From contig JAKORG010000033.1 in assembly GCA_029777945.1 (NCBI GenBank), forward strand, positions 1 through 44,684: a DNA stretch of 44,684 nt, given 5' to 3'. The position numbers and the translations under genes were made by a program. Origin of the DNA: Deltaproteobacteria bacterium (lineage in GTDB: Bacteria; Desulfobacterota; Syntrophorhabdia; Syntrophorhabdales; Syntrophorhabdaceae). Shown in pieces: positions 18,365-26,606 of the stretch (the stretch's first letter is position 1; every line of letters starts with the position of its first letter). A model generated the notes under the pieces. The model was not told the DNA's origin, searched no databases, and was given only the letters and a program-made list of their open reading frames with translations.

Positions 18365-19117
18365 TTATCTTTTGTTTTGACCATACAACGCCGCACCGTA
18401 TGCACCAATTATCTGCGGATCAGGTGGAACGAATACTGGCCTTTTTAGCTCCTCAGAAATCAATTTCCGTGCACATTCATTTAGTGCTACCCCTCCTGCA
18501 AATACAACATCACCTGAAGGGGCCACTCTATTCAGTAATCTCAGAGTCCTGGACACTATTGCCCTATGAATGCCAAGGGCTACTTCTTCTCTTTTGGCGC
18601 CACGGGAAATGAGGGAAATAACCTCTGATTCTGCAAATACAGTGCACATGTTGTTTATCGTTTGAGCTTTTGTGGCCGTGCAGGCTGCTTTTGAAAATTC
18701 ATCAATATTGCTGTAATTCAAGGCATGTGCCATAATTTCGAGAAACCTGCCAGTTCCTGCTGCGCATTTGTCGTTCATCTCGAATTTAACGATTTTCCCT
18801 TTCTCGTTTATGTGGATTGCCTTTGTATCCTGACCCCCTATATCAAGAACTGCCCTGCATGATGGATATACAGCCCTTGACCCTAAAGCAAATGCTTTGA
18901 TTTCACTTATGATTGTGCAGGAAAAAACTTCATTTATGAGATGGCGTCCATAACCTGTTGCTACCATATAATCGTATGAGGCACCGTCTAAGAGAGTAAA
19001 CACTGTATTTAGCGGGTCATGAGAGTTCAATACCTTTTTGGCAAGTAGTATTTTACTACCATCCATGACTACAAGCTTGACTGTTCTTGAGCCTATATCA
19101 AGCCCTGCTATTTTCAT
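18365..19117 (-). CDS. Activator ATPase of double-cubane reductase (CoA-dehydratase activase family)
   Basis: This 250-residue ASKHA-fold ATPase belongs to the HgdC/BcrA-type activase family. It has the phosphate-1 motif GLDIGSRTVKL, adenosine-site DIGGQDTKAI and a late FAGGVALNE. The two cysteines that hold a [4Fe-4S] cluster between subunits of the dimer are C118 (NDKCAAGTG) and C158 (NNMCTVFAESE). ATP hydrolysis drives one electron at very low potential onto the partner enzyme. Its start directly abuts the stop of the upstream reductase (TAGATG, zero spacing), the usual arrangement of DCCP with its reductase DCCP-R. A terminator follows. Confidence 0.92.
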   Translation of the reverse strand: MKIAGLDIGSRTVKLVVMDGSKILLAKKVLNSHDPLNTVFTLLDGASYDYMVATGYGRHLINEVFSCTIISEIKAFALGSRAVYPSCRAVLDIGGQDTKAIHINEKGKIVKFEMNDKCAAGTGRFLEIMAHALNYSNIDEFSKAACTATKAQTINNMCTVFAESEVISLISRGAKREEVALGIHRAIVSRTLRLLNRVAPSGDVVFAGGVALNECARKLISEELKRPVFVPPDPQIIGAYGAALYGQNKR

Positions 19118-20395
19118 CTATCCCTTTATCCTCTCGATAAATGCCTCAACACGTGTCTTTAGTTGCCCTATATCTTCCTGACTGTAGTCTGTTTCAAGAC
19201 GAAGGGTAGGGATATTACTATTTTTAAGGTCAGTCTCAAAATGGCCGCTTTCTATAATATAGGGCTGACAAAACTGTAGATTATAATGAATTAAACCTTT
19301 TGCATTATATCTTTCAAACATCTCCTTTATATGCTCTAAGCGTGAATGGTTGGGGGTAAAAATGGCGCAATCAATTTTAAAGTATCGGTCAGTTATATTT
19401 TCTACGAGGTCTTCAACAGTGGAACCTTTTGTCTCTGTCAGCCATCTGGTCCCCCGCTCACCGACACATGATTCTTCTCCCACAATGGCAGCACCACTTG
19501 TCTCCACAATATAAGGCACCTTCCAGTTGGGAACAGCCATAGGACAACCTGAGACAATAACCCGCACTGTCCCTTCAGGAAATACACCTTCACCTCTTTT
19601 TATACGTTCTACAAGCTCATCGCACAAGGCATTGACAGAATTTGTAAATCGAACGGGGTCATCGTAGAAAAAGACCTGATTGATAAGAAGGCTATCAAGA
19701 CCCGATATAGGTATGGGGTTTGACTTTCTGAGCTCTGCAAGTCTTAAGACTGCCTTTCTTTTAGCATTGACAATATCAATGCCTTTTCTGAGGTTTTCAT
19801 AAGTTATCTTTTTACCGCTTATTTCTTCGAGTTTTGCAATAAACTTTAGATATTCTTCCTTAAGGAGCATTTTGCCTGCATTACTCTTTGTTTGAGGCAA
19901 ATCTACAACATATAAATCTTTAACATAAGGGGATAGAACCTCATAGGCCTTTTTTTTGCCATCGCAGGTATTTTCACCTACCACAAGGTCACATGCCTCT
20001 ATATATGGACAGACACGACCGAGTTTGAATCCAAAGGCAGATTTTATAAGGGCACAAAGATTTCTGGGTAGAATCTGTTCGGCACCCTCGAAGTTAAACT
20101 CAGCACCGGCGCATAGCCCTACAGAGATACCGTCTACGGCAATGATGAGCTCTTCAGGGACGAATACACAATATAATCCAATAACTTTTTTTCCCTGGGT
20201 TTTTGCATCCATAAGCTCTTTTATCCTCAAGCCATGCACCTCGCTCATTACAAAGTCAAAGTATTTCATCCCCTCAGGACGATTCTTTTGGGTCATGAAG
20301 ATATTATGATAACTATCACCGAGAACGGAAAGAAGAGCATCGTGGGCCTCAAGGTCAAGGCCCAGTTCTGACCACATTTGATTGTAACCTGACAT
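19118..20395 (-). CDS. Double-cubane-cluster-containing anaerobic reductase (HgdB/BcrC-related)
   Basis: The 425-residue protein is a member of the 2-hydroxyacyl-CoA dehydratase superfamily. Its N-terminus (LEAHDALLSVLG, then QKNRPEGMKYFDFVMSE) and cysteines (RNLCALIKSAFG, CPYIEACDLVVGENTCDGKKK, VSGCPMAVPNWK, EESCVGERGTRW, LQFCQPY) match the single-subunit double-cubane proteins rather than two-subunit dehydratases. The known member from Carboxydothermus carries an [8Fe-9S] double cubane and reduces small molecules such as acetylene and hydrazine with its ATP-driven activator; the physiological substrate is unknown. The partner activator follows immediately. The start has AAGGAGG 5 nt upstream, inside a structured leader like that of the HdrA gene. 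Confidence 0.88.
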   Translation of the reverse strand: MSGYNQMWSELGLDLEAHDALLSVLGDSYHNIFMTQKNRPEGMKYFDFVMSEVHGLRIKELMDAKTQGKKVIGLYCVFVPEELIIAVDGISVGLCAGAEFNFEGAEQILPRNLCALIKSAFGFKLGRVCPYIEACDLVVGENTCDGKKKAYEVLSPYVKDLYVVDLPQTKSNAGKMLLKEEYLKFIAKLEEISGKKITYENLRKGIDIVNAKRKAVLRLAELRKSNPIPISGLDSLLINQVFFYDDPVRFTNSVNALCDELVERIKRGEGVFPEGTVRVIVSGCPMAVPNWKVPYIVETSGAAIVGEESCVGERGTRWLTETKGSTVEDLVENITDRYFKIDCAIFTPNHSRLEHIKEMFERYNAKGLIHYNLQFCQPYIIESGHFETDLKNSNIPTLRLETDYSQEDIGQLKTRVEAFIERIKG

Positions 20396-20487
20396 AGGAA
20401 CCTCCTTAAAAATAAAATAAAAAACCGGTCGCAGTCTCCCGCGCCCGGCTCAAGGAGGTTATATAGTGCGTCCCTTAAGGCGGGGAA
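20396..20487 (-). promoter_or_regulatory. Candidate SD-sequestering leader RNA upstream of double-cubane gene
   Basis: Minus-strand order: CCCCGCC (20485-20479), 18 nt, AACCTCCTT (20460-20452), 44 nt, AAGGAGGTT (20407-20399), 5-nt spacing, ATG. The two 9-mers are perfectly complementary. The interior forms a different GC hairpin (CCGG at 20448-20445 with CCGG at 20428-20425, plus CGC/GCG), so primary sequence differs while architecture matches the hdrA leader. Spacing identity argues for a shared regulator or ligand. Confidence 0.6.
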
Positions 20488-20741
20488 ACTGCATGATTTA
20501 TTGCCGTAATGGACCAACCTGGCCCTTCAAAGGCATTTCATATTAAAAAGATTAGATTTTCCATTAGCCCTCTTATCATTTTAACTCGTGAAATAATTAA
20601 CAAATTAAATTTCTGAAAGTCAAGCATATTTTGAGACCTCTTCAAAGGCCAAGCCTTTCGCGCTTAACCAGGCTTCCCAGCGGACTTTCCAGAAGTTCCT
20701 GCAATTATTGGAAAGACCGAGCATGCTTGGGGTCCAATCTT
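20488..20741. other. Spacer upstream of the double-cubane operon
   Basis: It is AT-rich and must hold the operon promoter; a TTGACT box occurs on the minus strand at 20624-20619, but no strong -10 element stands out. Positions 20650-20735 are GC-richer (cgcgcttaaccaggcttccc) and look like foreign or repeat debris joined to the truncated sensor gene. Confidence 0.35.
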
Positions 20742-21366
20742 TCAGGGCATCTTCGGGCCCCCTTCTCCTTCGGCTATATCTGTTAGCATACGAGTTATCC
20801 TTTTCAATGGATTAACAATCTTTCTGGAAATAAGGGCATACGACAAAGGAATGATAAGACAGAGGATAATGAGACTGATCAGTGCACTTTCAATGATAAA
20901 AGAATGTATCTTCTGGTTAATTGTAGCCTTTTCCACGCCTATATACAGGAATCCATATTGTGTTTTATCTGATTTTATGGGATACATTTTCTCTACCATA
21001 TCACTGGCTGGCTTGTAAGCTGTCTTTAGAAGTTTTTTATCACTGTGGTAATAGATAAGCCCCTTATCATCGGTTACTGCTACAAATGCAATGTCCTTAT
21101 CTGAATTTTTGATTCTATCACATTCCCTTGCATTCCAGTCTGTAATAACACCACTACTCTCCATAGAGCCGGTTCTTAAAATGTTAAGCATTGCCTTGAT
21201 GTTGCTTTGTGCATATGCAGTAAGTTTAGCATCAATTACTTCACGATAATATCTGGAGAAATTATAGAAATTTACCGCTATACAAAGGATTGCCGTTAAT
21301 AGAACAGATAAAAGAACAATTCCAATCAGTGTGGTGTGTGGTTCTAATGCTCTTATATTTTTTCAT
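20742..21366 (-). pseudogene. Truncated membrane sensor (periplasmic sensor plus HAMP), frameshifted
   Basis: The remains encode a transducer N-terminus: TM1 (LIGIVLLSVLLTAILCIAV), a periplasmic single-Cache-like domain (FVAVTDDKGLIYYHS, then YGFLYIGVE), TM2 (ALISLIILCLIIPLSYAL) and a HAMP start (NPLKRITRMLTDIAEGEG). The likely ATG at 21366 follows a good GGAGGG, but the A-run after it puts the rest out of frame by one base. The gene ends right after HAMP, so any kinase or methyl-accepting domain is missing. Only about 149 residues from an internal Met at 21191 are uninterrupted. It should be non-functional unless the A-run is a sequencing error; the 3' truncation would remain. Confidence 0.65.
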
Positions 21367-21605
21367 TGTTTCCCTCCTGTCTTAACCCCCCTTGTAGGAA
21401 AATACTTAAATTTCATTTATTATTATCGAAGAAAAAGAGATAAATTTTAAAAAATTCAGTCAGTTAGGAGGAAGGGAGGGCTGTGCTGTGAAGAATTTAA
21501 TATATCATAAGCTTATAACTTAATGCCCTAATAAGAGAGGTATTACCATAAATGTGATTCCAAAGGCAAGATGCAATAAAAGGTATTGCCAAAGAAATAA
21601 AAAAA

Positions 21606-21644
21606 ATACGAAATAAACGAAACAAACGAGATAAACGAGACGGA
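21606..21644 (-). repeat. 10-bp tandem repeat array, ~4 units
   Basis: The reverse complement reads as about four units of the 10-bp motif (TCTCGTTTAT and TTCGTTTATT variants) seen at 2741-2834. It lies immediately downstream of the PD-(D/E)XK coiled-coil gene. Confidence 0.7.
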
Positions 21645-21652
21645 CCAGATAC

Positions 21653-22657
21653 TCAACTTCCTTGCAGTTCCTGAAGCTCTACTTCCTCAGGATATCCATA
21701 TACCTCAATGCCAGATGATTCGGCAAATTCCTTTGCAGTGCCTTCAATCATGGGAGAGATCAATAGTTTTCGCCTTACAGGTCTTCCTTCTCTTCTTGTA
21801 AAAAATTCTACCTTCCTTATAAAGGTAGCCACATCACCCTTGCTTATGGATGACTTAATCTCAGCCACCATTACCTCTCCATCCTTCACTATTAGATCAA
21901 GTTCTACTTGATCTGGCCTTCCAAAAACATAACCCTCCTCATCCTTTGCCATGTACCTCTCTACCTTTAAAGGAAAGCTTTCCTCCAAGATCCCCTTCAT
22001 GGCACTTCTGAAAGAACCCTCAGCCCTCAAACCCCACCTGGCACCAAGGGCACCAATGGATATATCATGCCTCCTGTGAAGAAGTTTTATTTCTTCAAGG
22101 ATTTGATTGATTACCTTCTGGTTTTCTTCCCACTTCTTATTCCATTCCATCTCCATCCGCTCGAGCCTTTTCTGGTTCTCTTCCCACTTCTTATTCCATT
22201 CTGCATCCCTTTGCTCGAGCCTTTTCTGGTTCTCTTCCCACTTCTTATTCCATTCTGCATCCCTTTGCTCGAGCCTTTTCTGGTTCTCCTCCCACTTCTT
22301 ATTCCATTCCATCTCCATCCGCTCGAGCCTTTTCTGGTTCTCCTCCCACTTCTTATTCCATTCCATCTCCATCCGCTCGAGCCTTTTCTGGTTCTCCTCC
22401 CACTTCTTATTCCATTCTGCCGTCATCTGATCAAATCTTTTTAAACTTTCCTGCCATCTTTTCTCACTCTCTTCTCTTAAAACCTTTATCTCCTTCAGGA
22501 GGGCCTCAAACCTGTCTTCGGTCCTCTTTTTTTCAGCAAACCTTTCCTGGACAAGCTGAATGATAAACTGCCTTGTCAGGGTATCCTTCTTTATGAGTTT
22601 TGGTAATTCCCTGAGAATAATTTCTTTAATCTCGTTCTCTGATAGACCTTTCTGCAT
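21653..22657 (-). CDS. Coiled-coil protein with C-terminal PD-(D/E)XK-like domain (DUF3782 type)
   Basis: The protein has about 334 residues. A short helical N-terminus (SENEIKEIILRELPKLIKKD) leads to a long charged coiled coil built from nearly six copies of an 18-residue unit (EWNKKWEENQKRLERMEM and the variant ending EQRDA). A restriction-nuclease-like C-terminal domain follows: DQVELDLIVKDGEVMVAEIKSS (Asp and ExK motif) with LLISP further on. Such proteins occur in many copies in thermophiles and anaerobes; function is unknown, although the ExK core suggests nucleic-acid binding or cleavage. The start at 22657 is preferred because homologues begin near SENEI; the frame extends to an ATG at 22729. 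It stands alone between repeat arrays. Confidence 0.75.
   Translation of the reverse strand: MQKGLSENEIKEIILRELPKLIKKDTLTRQFIIQLVQERFAEKKRTEDRFEALLKEIKVLREESEKRWQESLKRFDQMTAEWNKKWEENQKRLERMEMEWNKKWEENQKRLERMEMEWNKKWEENQKRLEQRDAEWNKKWEENQKRLEQRDAEWNKKWEENQKRLERMEMEWNKKWEENQKVINQILEEIKLLHRRHDISIGALGARWGLRAEGSFRSAMKGILEESFPLKVERYMAKDEEGYVFGRPDQVELDLIVKDGEVMVAEIKSSISKGDVATFIRKVEFFTRREGRPVRRKLLISPMIEGTAKEFAESSGIEVYGYPEEVELQELQGS
22116..22421 (-). repeat. 54-bp coding minisatellite (5-6 units)
   Basis: Tandem near-identical 54-bp units inside the coiled coil, of two subtypes: one ends in codons for RMEM, the other for QRDA. Subtypes are ordered as two RMEM, two QRDA, then two RMEM-like units, as expected from unequal crossing-over. 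The unit is a multiple of three, so copy-number change only lengthens the coil. Confidence 0.9.
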
Positions 22658-23105
22658 ACTATATTTTCCCTTATCCATTGGGTGAAAGTCAATATCTTTA
22701 GTTTTCGAAATGTTCCGATAAGGCATCATCTTTATTATTATGTCTGTTTATGACAGAATAACCCATCGGAACTACAAGTAAATACACGATATTATGGGTC
22801 AACATAGTTCACCTAAGTAAAATCAGCGATATCAACCTTGACATTTAACAAATTATGCTGACCTTATCTTTCACATAATGGTTTATCCATATCGGTTTAT
22901 TAATATGTACAGTTTGCGTATATTTAAACCAAAGGTAGATTTAAAAGTATTTATCCATAACAGTAAAGGGGATTTGGAAAATGGCTGTCTGGAGCTGGCG
23001 TATAAACAATATATTTAATAATTTGACTATTTCTTTTGACATGCTTTTTTTCTCTGATAAAAATACTGCCATTATAGCCCAAACAGATATAAAACTAAAA
23101 GGACA
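22658..23105. other. Spacer with dispersed repeat copy B
   Basis: It contains the 165-bp repeat (22817-22980). No gene is visible in the remainder. AT-rich sequence at about 22990-23105 runs into the decayed glycosyltransferase. Confidence 0.5.
22817..22980 (+). repeat. Dispersed repeat, copy B
   Basis: It aligns with the reverse complement of 36858-37022 over about 165 bp. Long identical blocks include ttgacatttaacaaatta, tatctttcacataatgg and tttatccataacagtaaa. It starts with gtaaaatcag and CAACCTTGAC, one base short of the terminal repeat in copy C, and its right end has diverged. Confidence 0.8.
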
Positions 23106-24757
23106 ACAAAAAAAGTAAACGCAACTAAAAGATGGAAAAAAGAAGACTGGATTTATCTATAAATAATTTTGGGGCTTGGGAGCATAATAATATTTACAGG
23201 TTTATTTATAAGGTCATTATGGTGTTCTGAGGGAAGATGGGCTGTTATTTCAAAGGAAATGATAGAATCAGGCAATTTTTTCTATCCCACTATAAATGGT
23301 GTTCTCTACTTTGATAAACCCTTATTAAGCTATTGGGCAATTATACCATTCTCACTCAAAAGCGGTGTTATAGAGGTAACATCCCGTATACCAAGCGCAA
23401 TAGCAGGCTTTTGCACTGTAATTATTACCTTTATTATTGGGAGAAGGCTTTTTGATTCAAAAACAAGCTTTATATCAACAGGCTTACTTCTAACTACTAT
23501 TATGTTTTTGTTCTGGGCAAGGCATGCATCAAGCAATATGCTAAACCTTCTTTCCATGTGGCTTATGTTCTTTTTTTTTATTACAGGGGGATTAGAAGGT
23601 CGTTTTTTTAATCTTTTTGTCATATATAGCATTGGCGCTATAGCTTTTTTTTAAAAGGACCTATAGGTCCAGTTGCTACTTTTTTTTCCATAGGGTTCTA
23701 TAGTCTATTAAGTGTATTTTTAGAATCAAAAAATAGGTTTTCTTTTAGTATTGTAAAAGGCCAATTTTTTGAAAAATTTAGATGGATTATATCGATTAGA
23801 GGATTTATAGGGTTTTTTATTGGAGCATTCATCTTTACAATGCTTCTTTTTTTACCTGTATGGATAACTGGAACAGGAGAGTCTGTTAGACTTATGTGAA
23901 AGGAGAATGTGATAAGGTTCTTTATGCCCTTTGATCATACAGAGCCAGCATATGCATATTTAAGACATATTATTGTTTTTACTGCTCCTTGGACACTAAT
24001 TGTATTTGCATCCTTTTTAAAAATAAAGAAGTTTTGGAAGGGATGCCAGAAAGATTTATATTACTTACTTCATTGAGTATATTAACCTTTTTTCTTCTAT
24101 CCGGTTCAAGACGAAGCTATTATATATTATCTCTAATTCCAGGGATTATGATAATAGCAGGCAAAACAATAAGAGATTGGCTTGATAACCCAGTTTCAAA
24201 TATTTTAAGACATGTATTATTCATAACAGCCATAATATTCTCTTTTTCAGGTTTAGCACTAACTTATATCTACATATTTCTCCAAGACTTCAGCCATATA
24301 TCATAGATAATTTTAGCAACCTTTATTCTTTTAATTGGATTTGTGTTTGCAGTTTTATTTTATAATAAAGAAAAAAAGGTTTTGTCTTATTGTTTATGGC
24401 TATTTTTATATTAGAACTGTGGATCTTTAATGCTGGTATGGCTATTATGGAGAGGCATAGAGAAAATATTAAACTCTTCTCCCATGAGGCAAAAAAGATT
24501 ATTAAAATGGGAGAGATGGATAAAGTTGTAGTATTCAGGGATATCCCTTCTATCACATTTTTTATTTAAATATGGGAAAGATAAAAGAAATCTGGACAAA
24601 ATAAGACCTGATTTATTTTGGAAAAAGGTATCCTGATGTATTGATATTTTCAGATTTAAAAAACATAAATGAACTACACAATGATGGAGAACAACCATGG
24701 CTTGTAACAATATTTACGGATAAAAGGGAAGAAATTGCACTCCTTAAATTTACATAA
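23106..24757 (+). pseudogene. ArnT/PMT-type membrane glycosyltransferase, decayed
   Basis: This is debris of a multi-spanning lipid-linked sugar transferase of the ArnT family. Recognisable parts in order: RSLWCSEGRWAVISKEMIESGNF with the catalytic loop region, YFDKPLLSYW, ARHASSNMLNLLSMW, FLKGPIGPVATFFS, KENVIRFFMPFDHTEPAYAY and SGSRRSYYILSLIPG. It is broken by a TAA at 23160, a frameshift in a T-run near 23652, a TGA at 23897 (a conserved Trp position), a frameshift near 24030, a TAG at 24304 and further breaks after 24390. The number of lesions shows a long-dead gene, not sequencing error. No start survives. Confidence 0.75.
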
Positions 24758-24761
24758 ATAT

Positions 24762-24850
24762 AAACGCACTCCTGACTTTGGCAGAATTTATAAAAAAAAT
24801 ACCCTAATTTTTTGTAAAACTCAGTAGATTTAATACTTTGTAATGCACCC
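24762..24850 (+). repeat. Degenerate dispersed repeat, partner at 44461-44550
   Basis: About 80 bp (gactttggcagaattta, then ataccctaattttt and aaaactcagtagattt) resemble 44461-44550. Both copies follow the end of a plus-strand gene. Identity is only moderate, and coding is not conserved. Confidence 0.45.
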
Positions 24851-25114
24851 CATTCGTCTGGAGCAAGTTCAATTTTTGCCCCTAAAAATATTTTGCAATT
24901 GCTCATAAATTGTCTTTCTTACCGTCATATAGCCATAAAGGCAAAATTAATAACATATTGAATACAATCTTATAAGGTGTCTCTCAACAAGCATGTGATA
25001 AAATTTAACACAAGGCAAAAAAATAAATAACTATTTTTACTTTAAAGCAAAATAAATTATATTAAACAGCTATAAGTCTTCTACCGACAAAACAACGGAA
25101 ATATATTTATCTGC
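24851..25114. other. AT-rich spacer before the ArsR operon
   Basis: No credible gene. On the minus strand a short frame (GAKIELAPDEWGALQS) continues into the repeat at 24762 and looks like debris. Confidence 0.4.
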
Positions 25115-25162
25115 TTGACAAGCTATATAAGTATAGTATATTTTAATTAAGTAATTGCTTAA
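25115..25162 (+). promoter_or_regulatory. Promoter and candidate ArsR operator
   Basis: TTGACA at 25115-25120, a 16-bp spacer and TATATT at 25137-25142 form a good sigma-70-type promoter. The dyad TTAAG-N6-CTTAA at 25147-25162 covers the likely transcription start, a common site for ArsR/SmtB repressors. It drives the regulator, ABC exporter and Fe-S protein genes. Confidence 0.6.
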
Positions 25163-25173
25163 AAGAATAGATT

Positions 25174-25638
25174 GTGGAGAGACTTATCCCTATATTTAAG
25201 GCCCTATCCGATGAGACGAGGTGGAAGATAGTTGAGCTCCTTCTAACCCATGATTTGTGTGTGGGGGCTATTGCTACAAGGATTGGTGTCTCAAATGCCG
25301 CTATATCTCAGCATATGCAGGTCTTAAGGAAGGCAGGGATAGTGAGGGGCGAAAAGAGGGGATACTGGACGCACTATACGGTCAACAGGGATATACTCGA
25401 GGAGGCAGCAAGGGGGTTAAACCTCTTGAGTAAAAAGCCTTTAAACCCCACAGGAGTCTGTATAAGAAAAGTAGCAGAAAAAGAAGGGAGGTGTAATGAT
25501 ATGTGTGAGGCATGCTGTATGCATCCTGTGGAATTAAAAGGAAAACCAGAAGATTGTAGCCCAGAGCAGATAAAAAAGTGCCATGGAGATGTAGTGACGC
25601 ATCCCTGTGAGGAGAAAGAGGAGAAGGACAATAAATGA
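25174..25638 (+). CDS. ArsR/SmtB-family metal-responsive repressor with Cys-rich tail
   Basis: The 154-residue winged-helix repressor begins MERLIPIFKALSDETRWKIVELL and reads on to a recognition helix in ISQHMQVLRKAGIV. The first helix region has a lone Cys (HDLCVGAIA) rather than the ELCVCDL pair of classic arsenic ArsR. The C-terminal tail is rich in Cys and His (CNDMCEACCMHP, EDCSPEQIKKCHGD, HPCEE), a likely soft-metal or Fe-S binding region unusual for the family. Start is GTG at 25174. The stop overlaps the next start (ATGA), so regulator and exporter are translationally coupled. The inducing metal is not certain. Confidence 0.85.
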   Translation: MERLIPIFKALSDETRWKIVELLLTHDLCVGAIATRIGVSNAAISQHMQVLRKAGIVRGEKRGYWTHYTVNRDILEEAARGLNLLSKKPLNPTGVCIRKVAEKEGRCNDMCEACCMHPVELKGKPEDCSPEQIKKCHGDVVTHPCEEKEEKDNK

Positions 25639-26606
25639 ATATCCTTGAGGTTTATGACCTCACAAAGTTTTACGGGGATTTTAAGGCTGTTTGTGGAATC
25701 ACTTTTACAGTAAAAAAAGGCGAGGTCTTCGGGCTTTTAGGCCCAAACGGTGCTGGTAAGACCACAACGATAAACATGCTTACAGGCCTTGCCCTTCCCA
25801 CACAAGGAAGGGTCGTATATTCAGGCACAGACTATACCCACAATATAAAGAAGGCACAGCATCTCATGGGTGTCGTGCCTGATGAAAGTAATCTCTATCC
25901 TGAGCTCACAGGCCTTGAAAACCTCTGCTTCTGCGGCGCCTTATACGGATTAAAAAAAGCAGAAAGACGGGCGAAGGCAGAATTCCTCTTTGAGCAATTT
26001 GGCCTTAAAGATGCAAAGGACAAGAAATTTTCCGCATACTCACGGGGTATGAAAAGAAGGCTAACCATTGCAGCAGGAATAATACATGATCCACCTATTT
26101 TATTCCTTGATGAACCCACAACGGGAATAGATGTGGCATCAGCAAGACAGATACGTAACATACTAAAAGACATGAATAAAAAAGGAACCACCATATTCCT
26201 TACCACCCACTACATAGAGGAGGCAGAAAGGCTGTGTGATCGTGTGGCATTTATCGTAGAAGGAAAAATCATAGAGGTTGATTATGTGGATGAACTCATT
26301 CATCCTGTAAAGGATAGAAACATACTGATTCTGACCATATCTGGGGTGTCAGACGGATTAGAAGAGAAGCTTTCTTCTATCCTACCTGGCTTTAGTTGCA
26401 AAAGGTTATCCGATAGTGATATTCGCATTGAATCAGACCGTGCTTTCAGGACAGGTCATATCATCCGTATCATGGAGGAGGCAGGTATTGATGTTATGGA
26501 GGCAAAAAGGATGCGTGCTACACTTGAGGATGTGTTTGTAGAGGTAACAGGTATTGAGGCTCAAGAAATGAAAAAGGAGAAGGAAAAGAAGGCACAAGAA
26601 GGATGA
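25635..26606 (+). CDS. ABC-2-type exporter, ATPase subunit
   Basis: The 323-residue ATPase has Walker A GPNGAGKTTTINML, signature YSRGMKRRL, Walker B ILFLDEPTTGID and H-loop LTTHYIEEAERLCD. This order and the roughly 100-residue C-terminal domain are typical of the DrrA/CcmA/NatA type that pairs with ABC-2 permeases. The last dozen residues are a Lys/Glu tail. It overlaps both neighbours by ATGA junctions, so the two exporter subunits are made in balance. The substrate cannot be read from sequence; control by a metal-type ArsR suggests a metal, drug or envelope-stress role. Confidence 0.9.
   Translation: MNILEVYDLTKFYGDFKAVCGITFTVKKGEVFGLLGPNGAGKTTTINMLTGLALPTQGRVVYSGTDYTHNIKKAQHLMGVVPDESNLYPELTGLENLCFCGALYGLKKAERRAKAEFLFEQFGLKDAKDKKFSAYSRGMKRRLTIAAGIIHDPPILFLDEPTTGIDVASARQIRNILKDMNKKGTTIFLTTHYIEEAERLCDRVAFIVEGKIIEVDYVDELIHPVKDRNILILTISGVSDGLEEKLSSILPGFSCKRLSDSDIRIESDRAFRTGHIIRIMEEAGIDVMEAKRMRATLEDVFVEVTGIEAQEMKKEKEKKAQEG

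Noticed and set aside
22067-22444. Plus-strand frames of 107-125 codons rich in Phe, Leu and Pro
   Set aside because: They are the antisense of the coiled-coil minisatellite; open length comes from the repeat unit being a multiple of three.
22817-22980. The ~165-bp repeat as an integron attC site
   Set aside because: One end has ATTTAAC, fitting RYYYAAC, and an integron integrase fragment is in the window, but no matching GTTRRRY lies at the other end and the inner L boxes are absent. The inverted ends fit a MITE better.
23897-23899. UGA in the ArnT-like gene as recoding
   Set aside because: The same gene has several other stops and frameshifts, so it is a decayed gene.
24613-24906. 97-codon minus-strand frame (MSNCKIFLGAKIELAP)
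   Set aside because: It runs through the dispersed repeat and into the antisense of decayed gene sequence; no family or ribosome site.
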